Assembly: GCF_001905095.1 (NCBI RefSeq)
Contig: NZ_LWLS01000072.1
Location: 283,786 to 347,785, forward strand
Direction: 5' to 3'
DNA: 64,000 bases
DNA from: Micromonospora sp. CB01531
GTDB lineage: Bacteria; Actinomycetota; Actinomycetes; Mycobacteriales; Micromonosporaceae
The position numbers and the translations under genes are program-made. Each line of letters starts with the position of its first letter. Position 1 is the first letter of the stretch. Below the pieces are notes generated by a model that was not told where the DNA came from, made no database searches, and saw only the letters and a program-made list of their open reading frames with translations. Below are positions 59,205 to 64,000 of this stretch, piece by piece.

Positions 59205-60465
59205 GCCGACCGACGAGCTGGTGCTCGGATGCCGGCCGGCGCCGGCCGGGCCGGATGGATGCGCGTCGGCGGCCCCGTCCGGCGGCGGTCCGGCCGTACC
59301 GGACGCGACCGCCCCGGCCGGACCGCCCGTCTCGGACCCGGTCGCGCCGGCCGGACCGGCCGCCGGCGCCTCGGCCGCTGCCGGGTTCGTCCCGCCGGCC
59401 AGTCTGGCCGACTTCGCCGAACTGGCCCGGGCCGTGCTGCCCGGCGACGTGTGGGACTTCGTGGCCGGCGGCAGCGGCGCCGAGACGACCATCGCGGCCA
59501 ACCGGGCCGCCCTGGACCGGGTGGCGGTGCTGCCCCGGGTGCTGACCGGGGTGGACCCACGCACCGAGGCGGCGCTGCCCGGCGGCACCTACGCCCTGCC
59601 GGTGGCGGTCGCGCCGATGGCGTACCAGCGGCTGCTGCACCCGGACGGGGAGCTCGGCCTGGCCGCCGCCGCCCGGACCGCCGGCGTGCCCTACGTGGCG
59701 AGCACCCTGGGCAGCACACCGATCGAGGAGATCACCGCGGCCGGTGGCAGCCTCTGGTTCCAGCTCTACTGGCTGCGTGACCGGGGCCTGGTGGCCGACC
59801 TGCTGGACCGGGCCCACGCCGCCGGCTGCGCCGCGCTGATGGTCACCGTCGACGTGCCGGTGCTCGGCCGGCGGCTGCGCGACCTCCGCAACGGCTTCGC
59901 CCTGCCGCCGCAGGTCACCGCGGCGAACCTGCCCGGTGGCCGCGACGACCTTGCCCACCAGGGCACCCCCGGGGTGTCCGCCGTCGCGGTGCACACCGGC
60001 GCGGTCTTCGCCCCGGCCCTGAGCTGGGCCGACCTGGCCTGGCTGCGGGAGCGTACCCGGCTGCCGTTGCTGGTGAAGGGTGTCCTGGACCCGCGCGACG
60101 CGGTCCGCGCCGCGGAGGCCGGCGCGGACGCCGTGGTGGTCTCCAACCACGGCGGGCGGCAGTTCGACGGCGCCCCCGCCACCGCGACCATGCTGCCCGA
60201 GGTGGTCGCCGCGGTGGCGGACCGCTGCGCCGTGCTGCTGGACAGCGGCGTGCGCAGCGGCACCGACGTGCTGCGCGCCCTCGCCCTCGGCGCGGCCGGC
60301 GTGCTGGTCGGCCGGCCGTTGCTCTGGGCCCTGGCGGCCGGCGGCCGGGCCGGCGCCGAGGCCGCCCTGGCGCTGCTCGCCGCCGAGCTGCGCGACGCGC
60401 TCACCCTGACCGGCTGTGCCGACCCGGCGGCGGCCCGGCACCTGCGTACCCTGACCGGAGGCTGA
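59197..60465 (+). CDS. hmo: FMN-dependent alpha-hydroxyacid oxidase, probable 4-hydroxymandelate oxidase
   Basis: A 422-residue enzyme of the lactate/mandelate oxidase family. It has a Pro/Ala-rich N-terminus of about 65 residues, then LADFAELARAVLPGDVWDFV, FQLYWLRDR, VTVDVPVLGRRLRD, the catalytic histidine and arginine in SNHGGRQFDGAPAT and the FMN phosphate loop LDSGVRSGTDVLRALALGA. In the 4-hydroxyphenylglycine pathway Hmo oxidises 4-hydroxymandelate to 4-hydroxybenzoylformate. The Hmo name rests on hpgT next to it and HmaS upstream. GTG is chosen; another GTG lies 12 bases earlier. Confidence 0.85.
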   Translation: MAEPTDELVLGCRPAPAGPDGCASAAPSGGGPAVPDATAPAGPPVSDPVAPAGPAAGASAAAGFVPPASLADFAELARAVLPGDVWDFVAGGSGAETTIAANRAALDRVAVLPRVLTGVDPRTEAALPGGTYALPVAVAPMAYQRLLHPDGELGLAAAARTAGVPYVASTLGSTPIEEITAAGGSLWFQLYWLRDRGLVADLLDRAHAAGCAALMVTVDVPVLGRRLRDLRNGFALPPQVTAANLPGGRDDLAHQGTPGVSAVAVHTGAVFAPALSWADLAWLRERTRLPLLVKGVLDPRDAVRAAEAGADAVVVSNHGGRQFDGAPATATMLPEVVAAVADRCAVLLDSGVRSGTDVLRALALGAAGVLVGRPLLWALAAGGRAGAEAALALLAAELRDALTLTGCADPAAARHLRTLTGG

Positions 60466-60466
60466 C

Positions 60467-61780
60467 GTGGAGCCGGTGGACCTGACCGTCGCGGCCCTGC
60501 ACCGCAGTGTCGACGACCCCGCGCTGAACTCGATGAACTTCCTCAACGAGGTGGCGCAGCACTACCCGGACGCGGTCTCGCTCGCCGCCGGTCGGCCCTA
60601 TGAGGAGTTCTTCGACTCCGCCGTCCTGCACCGGCACCTGGACACCTTCCGCCGGCACCTCGCCGACGACCTCGGACTCAGCCCCGCCCAGGTCGACCGC
60701 ACCCTGCTCCAGTACGGCCGGACCAAGGGCATCGTGCACCACCTGATCGCCCGCAACCTGGCCGTCGACGAGCAGATCACCGTCGACCCGGAGACGATCG
60801 TGGTGACGGTCGGTTGCCAGGAGGCGATGTTCCTGGCGCTGCGGGCGCTGCGGGCCGGACCGGAGGACGTACTGCTCGCCGTCGCCCCCACGTACGTCGG
60901 GCTGACCGGTGCGGCCCGCCTGGTCGACCTGCCGGTACGCCCGGTCACCGGCGGCCCGGACGGGATCGACCTGGCCGACCTGCGCGCGCAGCTGCGCCTG
61001 GCCCGGTCCGAGGGGCTGCGCCCGCGCGCCTGCTACGTGATGCCCGACTTCGCCAACCCGTCCGGGGTCAGCATGGACCTGGCGCAGCGGCGGCGGCTGC
61101 TCGACCTCGCCGTCGAGGAGGAGCTGCTGCTCATCGAGGACAACCCGTACGGCCTCTTCCCGGCCGGGGGCACCGAGCGGCGGCCGACGCTCAAGGCGCT
61201 GGACAGCCGGCGCCGCGTGGTCTACCTCGGCTCGTTCGCCAAGACCGTGCTGCCCGGCGCCCGAGTCGGGTACGTGGTCGCCGACCAGCGGGTCGCCGGC
61301 TCCGACGGGACGGTCGGCCCGCTCGCCGACCAGCTCGCCAAGATCAAAAGCATGGTCACCGTGAACACCTCGCCGATCGCCCAGGCGGTGATCGGCGGGG
61401 CGCTGCTGGCCCACGACTGCTCACTGGTCGCGGCGAACGCGCGGGAGCGGGCCGCGTACGCCCGCAACCTGCGGCACATGGTCGACGGGTTGGCCCGCCG
61501 CTTCCCGGCCGGCGGCCCGGTGCGCTGGAACGTGCCGGCCGGCGGCTTCTTCGTGGTGGTGACCGTGCCCTTCGGCGTGGACGATGCGCTGCTGCACCGC
61601 TCGGCCCGCGAGTACGGCGTGCTCTGGACCCCGATGGCCCACTTCTACGACGACGGGGCGACGGTGAACGCCCTGCGGCTGTCGGTCAGCGCGGTCACCC
61701 CGGACCAGATCGACCTGGGCCTGGACCGGCTCGCCGCCCTGGTCACCGACGAACTGGCCGCGCTGGCCGCCCCGGCGTGA
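60467..61780 (+). CDS. hpgT: 4-Hydroxyphenylglycine aminotransferase (HpgT-like, PLP fold type I)
   Basis: A 437-residue aminotransferase. NFLNEVAQHYPDAVSLAAGR and PYEEFFD are typical of HpgT. The PLP lysine is in LGSFAKTVLPGARVGY, the pyridine contact is PDFANPSGVSM and the carboxylate arginine is in LRLSVSAVTP. It would aminate 4-hydroxybenzoylformate to 4-hydroxyphenylglycine. The start is a GTG just after the hmo stop, with CGGAGG upstream. It is the last gene of the cluster transcript; the next gene is a small conserved protein. A 2-aminoadipate-type transaminase is the alternative. Confidence 0.87.
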   Translation: MEPVDLTVAALHRSVDDPALNSMNFLNEVAQHYPDAVSLAAGRPYEEFFDSAVLHRHLDTFRRHLADDLGLSPAQVDRTLLQYGRTKGIVHHLIARNLAVDEQITVDPETIVVTVGCQEAMFLALRALRAGPEDVLLAVAPTYVGLTGAARLVDLPVRPVTGGPDGIDLADLRAQLRLARSEGLRPRACYVMPDFANPSGVSMDLAQRRRLLDLAVEEELLLIEDNPYGLFPAGGTERRPTLKALDSRRRVVYLGSFAKTVLPGARVGYVVADQRVAGSDGTVGPLADQLAKIKSMVTVNTSPIAQAVIGGALLAHDCSLVAANARERAAYARNLRHMVDGLARRFPAGGPVRWNVPAGGFFVVVTVPFGVDDALLHRSAREYGVLWTPMAHFYDDGATVNALRLSVSAVTPDQIDLGLDRLAALVTDELAALAAPA

Positions 61781-61835
61781 CAGCACAGGGTCGCCGGTCC
61801 GCCACCACCCGTGTGTCCGGGCGTCGAAGCCACCG

Positions 61836-61849
61836 TAGATAATGGACGG
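61836..61849 (+). promoter_or_regulatory. Candidate leaderless -10 box of the small conserved protein
   Basis: TAGATAAT (61836-61843) is followed by 6 bases and the ATG. No ribosome site precedes the ATG, which supports a leaderless transcript. Confidence 0.4.
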
Positions 61850-62101
61850 ATGGTTGCCTGGGAGTACGCGTTGCTGGTCCGCCGCTATCAGGGGCAGGGC
61901 CGGAATTTCCACGTCACGTTCGTCTGGTACGCCCCGGACGGGTCGCGCACCGATGTGACGGCGTACGGGGACACCGCCATCGGGCACCTCAACCGGGTCG
62001 GCCGGGAAGGCTGGGAGCTGGTCTCCGCCGCCGAGGACGTAAACAACGTCCAGGGCAGCACCGAGGTGCACCGCTACCACCTCAAACGCCCCCTCCGCTG
62101 A
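61850..62101 (+). CDS. Small conserved protein, DUF4177-like
   Basis: An 83-residue protein: VAWEYALLVRRYQGQG, FVWYAPDGSRTDVTAYG, then GREGWELVSAAEDVNNV and YHLKRPL. The E-Y-x-x-L-V start and GWELVS core resemble DUF4177-type proteins. The function is unknown. A reading beginning 39 bases upstream has no ribosome site. It separates the cluster from glyA. Confidence 0.8.
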   Translation: MVAWEYALLVRRYQGQGRNFHVTFVWYAPDGSRTDVTAYGDTAIGHLNRVGREGWELVSAAEDVNNVQGSTEVHRYHLKRPLR

Positions 62102-62139
62102 CCAAGCCCTGCCCCTGCGCCTGCCCCACTGGCCCCGGG

Positions 62140-62210
62140 CCCACCCCGTTGATCATGAGGTAGGCAGTGGAAAGAGCGTTTTCCGCTAACCTCATGATCA
62201 ACGGGTGGGC
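62140..62210. repeat. GATCATGAGGTT-type hairpin repeat, copy 3 (longest)
   Basis: GTTGATCATGAGG (62148-62160) and its complement CCTCATGATCAAC (62190-62202) are the core. Outer CCCACC/GGTGGG and inner CGGAAA/TTTCC-like parts extend the stem to about 30 bp with few mismatches. It lies 38 bases after the small protein gene. Confidence 0.8.
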
Positions 62211-62222
62211 CAGCCGGATGTG

Positions 62223-62261
62223 CCGACGCCCCGCGCGGCCGGATGCCGGGCGGGGCGTCGG
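62223..62261 (-). terminator. Hairpin after glyA
   Basis: CCGACGCCCCGC (62223-62234) pairs exactly with 62250-62261 around 15 bases, 23 bases past the glyA stop. Confidence 0.7.
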
Positions 62262-62284
62262 GGATGCCGGGCGCGGGCGGGCGG

Positions 62285-63721
62285 TCAGGCGAGGTTGACG
62301 GCGGGGTAGAGGGGGAAGGTGGCGAGCAGCTCGCTGGCCTGCTTGCTCACCTTGTCCGCCAGGGCCGCGTCGAGCACGTACTTCGCCTTGGACGGGGTGC
62401 CGTCAGCGTTCGCACCCGCGGTGGTCTGGGTGAGCACGGCGTGGATCAGCTCGGCGGTGGCGTCCATCTCGGCGGTGCCGAGGCCCCGGGTGGTCAGCGC
62501 CGGGGTGCCGATCCGGATGCCCGAGGTGTACCAGGCGCCGTTCGGGTCCTGCGGCACTGCGTTGCGGTTGGTGACAATGCCCGAGTCCAGCAGCGCCTGC
62601 TCGGCCTGCCGGCCGGTGAGGCCGTACCCAGAGACGTCGATCAGCACCAGGTGGTTGTCGGTGCCCCCGGTGACCAGCTTCGCGCCCCGGCGCAGCAGCC
62701 CCTCGGCGAGCGCCTGCGCGTTGGCGACGATGCGCTGCGCGTAGTCGGCGAACTCGGGACGGCGGGCCTCGGCCAGCGCGACCGCCTTGGCGGCCATCAC
62801 GTGCGGCAGCGGGCCGCCGAGCACCATCGGGCAGCCGCGGTCGACCTGGTCGGCCAGCTCCGGGCCGCAGAGCACCATGCCGCCGCGCGGGCCGCGCAGC
62901 GACTTGTGGGTGGTGGTGGTGACGATGTGCGCGTGCGGCACCGGGTCGAAGTCGCCGGTGAAGACCTTGCCCGCGACCAGGCCGGCGAAGTGCGCCATGT
63001 CGACCATGAAGGTGGCGCCGACCTCGTCGGCGATCTCCCGCATGATCCGGAAGTTGACCTTCCGGGGGTACGCCGAGTAGCCGGCGACCAGGATCAGCGG
63101 CTTGAACTCCCGCGCCGCCTCGGCGACCTTGTCGTAGTCGATCAGCCCGGTGGCCGGGTCGGTGCCGTAGCTGCGCTGGTCGAACATCTTGCCGGAGATG
63201 TTCGGCCGGAAGCCGTGGGTCAGGTGCCCACCGGCGTCCAGCGACATGCCGAGCATCCGCTGGTTGCCCAGCTCCCGGCGCAGCGCGAACCAGTCCGCCT
63301 CGGTCAGCTCGTTGACCTGGCGTACCTGGGCCTTCTTCAGGGCCGGGGACTCCACCCGGTCGGCCAGGACCGCCCAGAAGGCGACCAGGTTGGCGTCGAT
63401 GCCGGAGTGCGGCTGCACGTACGCGTGGGCCGCACCGAACAGCTCCCGGGCGTGCTCGGCGGCGAGCGCCTCGACGGTGTCCACGTTCTGGCAGCCCGCG
63501 TAGAAGCGGCGTCCGACGGTGCCCTCGGCGTACTTGTCGCTGAACCAGTTGCCCATGGCCAGCAGGGTGGCGGGGGAGGCGTAGTTCTCGCTGGCGATGA
63601 GCTTGAGCGACTCACGCTGGTCGGCCAGCTCCGCCCCGATGGCGTCCGCCACCCGCGGCTCGACGGCGCGGATCACCTCCAGCGCACTGCGGAAGGCGGT
63701 GGATTCGGCGTTCAGCGACAT
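62285..63721 (-). CDS. glyA: Serine hydroxymethyltransferase
   Basis: A 478-residue PLP enzyme that interconverts serine and glycine with tetrahydrofolate. ELADQRESLKLIASENYASP, YAEGTVGRRFYAGCQNVD and the PLP lysine region VTTTTHKSLRGPRGGM are all typical. The protein is somewhat longer than the usual 415-430 because of internal insertions near residues 145-210. ATG is placed where AGGAGG precedes by 5 bases. A ZTP riboswitch lies in the leader, so expression follows ZTP levels (10-formyl-THF shortage). Confidence 0.93.
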   Translation of the reverse strand: MSLNAESTAFRSALEVIRAVEPRVADAIGAELADQRESLKLIASENYASPATLLAMGNWFSDKYAEGTVGRRFYAGCQNVDTVEALAAEHARELFGAAHAYVQPHSGIDANLVAFWAVLADRVESPALKKAQVRQVNELTEADWFALRRELGNQRMLGMSLDAGGHLTHGFRPNISGKMFDQRSYGTDPATGLIDYDKVAEAAREFKPLILVAGYSAYPRKVNFRIMREIADEVGATFMVDMAHFAGLVAGKVFTGDFDPVPHAHIVTTTTHKSLRGPRGGMVLCGPELADQVDRGCPMVLGGPLPHVMAAKAVALAEARRPEFADYAQRIVANAQALAEGLLRRGAKLVTGGTDNHLVLIDVSGYGLTGRQAEQALLDSGIVTNRNAVPQDPNGAWYTSGIRIGTPALTTRGLGTAEMDATAELIHAVLTQTTAGANADGTPSKAKYVLDAALADKVSKQASELLATFPLYPAVNLA

Positions 63722-63745
63722 GCGACCTCCTGATGACGTGCGGAA

Positions 63746-63826
63746 GGCCCAGGCGCTCGGCGTGCGTCCTCGTGACGGGACCGCTCCCCGATGGTGCTCC
63801 ATCCCACGCGCCAGTCACGGCCCGCG
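63746..63826 (-). promoter_or_regulatory. ZTP riboswitch (pfl motif) in the glyA leader
   Basis: On the minus strand the leader reads GGGCCGTGACTGGCG (63823-63809), then a hairpin with GGAGCACC, ATCGGGGAGCGG, and after about 30 bases the hallmark GCGCCTGGGCC (63756-63746). These are the conserved parts of the ZTP-sensing pfl riboswitch (GUGACUGGCG, GGGGAGC and CGCCUGGGC). The ribosome site AGGAGG lies 14 bases further on, so control may be at translation. ZTP riboswitches upstream of glyA are known in bacteria. Confidence 0.88.
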
Positions 63827-63832
63827 CCGATC

Positions 63833-64000
63833 CTACCGGGTCCGCCCGGACCGGCCCGGTCCACCTCCGTACGAGGCGGCGGCGGGGACCTGGTCGCGGA
63901 CCCGGCCCCGCTGGGTCCCGTGCCACGTGACGTGGTGCAGCACGCTCTCGTTGACCTCCTCTCCACGCCTGAAGGACTCCGTTGGGAAATCCGTAATAGC
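63833..64000 (-). CDS. Possible C-terminal end of an upstream gene (partial)
   Basis: The minus strand is open from the right edge to TAG at 63833 and reads AITDFPTESFRRGEEVNES, then VLHHVTWHGTQRGRVRDQV, with an Arg/Gly-rich end. The composition looks coding and the stop lies 7 bases before the riboswitch. No family is recognised, and the frame could be chance in GC-rich DNA. If real, the glyA promoter must lie inside it or the genes share a transcript. Confidence 0.4.
   Translation of the reverse strand, partial: AITDFPTESFRRGEEVNESVLHHVTWHGTQRGRVRDQVPAAASYGGGPGRSGRTR

Noticed and set aside
1..64000. CRISPR arrays, rRNA and tRNA genes, cobalamin riboswitch
   Set aside because: No regular repeat-spacer pattern, no rRNA stretches and no tRNA cloverleaf were seen. 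The B12 operon promoter lies outside the left edge.

Overview
The window is very GC-rich and densely coded. It has GTGA/ATGA start-stop overlaps, many GTG starts, TANNNT-type -10 boxes and several genes typical of actinomycetes (LuxR-type ATPase regulators, SARPs, DUF5995, CGNR proteins). A Micromonosporaceae member (Micromonospora or a close relative) is the best guess. That is an inference from gene content and codon use, not from a marker gene.

Layout. (1) 1-5560: end of an operon for the corrin ring of vitamin B12 (possible CbiD end, CbiE-CbiT, CbiG-CobJ, ferredoxin, precorrin-8X mutase, CbiX-SUMT fusion). (2) 5635-9033: twin fluoride exporters (crcB) divergent from paaK, a hot-dog thioesterase and a small hydrolase. 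(3) 9411-22067: a divergent pair of large ATPase regulators, DUF5995, a kinase-like phosphotransferase, a CGNR protein, a secreted hydrolase, an amino-acid permease, a frameshifted membrane-protein relic and a helix-hairpin-helix protein. (4) 22304-45512: core of a biosynthetic gene cluster. It has two TcmI-type cyclases around a SARP regulator, a dedicated acetyl-CoA carboxylase (AccDA fusion, AccB, AccC), an ACP-cyclase fusion, a cupin and KS-alpha/KS-beta. A second set follows: acyl-AMP ligases, a phosphopantetheinyl transferase, two free ACPs and three further KS-type proteins. Then come 4-hydroxymandelate synthase, a PhyH dioxygenase, a DUF3050 protein, E1-alpha/E1-beta of a 2-oxoacid dehydrogenase and an ATP-grasp-like enzyme. 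(5) 45601-50531: apparently unrelated genes, one carrying an 11-bp duplication frameshift, plus a complete IS982-type element. (6) 50536-61780: cluster genes resume with a SARP-CGNR fusion regulator, a secreted protein, an MFS exporter, an acyl-AMP ligase, a secreted SGNH hydrolase, a P450, a hydrolase, a 4-hydroxymandelate oxidase-like FMN enzyme and a 4-hydroxyphenylglycine aminotransferase-like enzyme. (7) 61850-64000: a small conserved protein, then glyA behind a ZTP riboswitch.

How the parts fit. AccABCD would make malonyl-CoA for the KS-alpha/KS-beta/ACP minimal type II PKS, and the cyclases and cupin would fold the chain. The second KS/ACP/ligase set looks like a separate starter or side-chain unit. 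HmaS, Hmo and HpgT form the complete route from 4-hydroxyphenylpyruvate to 4-hydroxyphenylglycine. The E1 pair resembles the PglB/PglC idea from phenylglycine formation and could act on a pathway 2-oxoacid. No NRPS is present. A type II PKS joined to hydroxyphenylglycine supply, with DUF3050, PhyH and ATP-grasp enzymes between, is the most likely undescribed system here. Its product cannot be read from the sequence.
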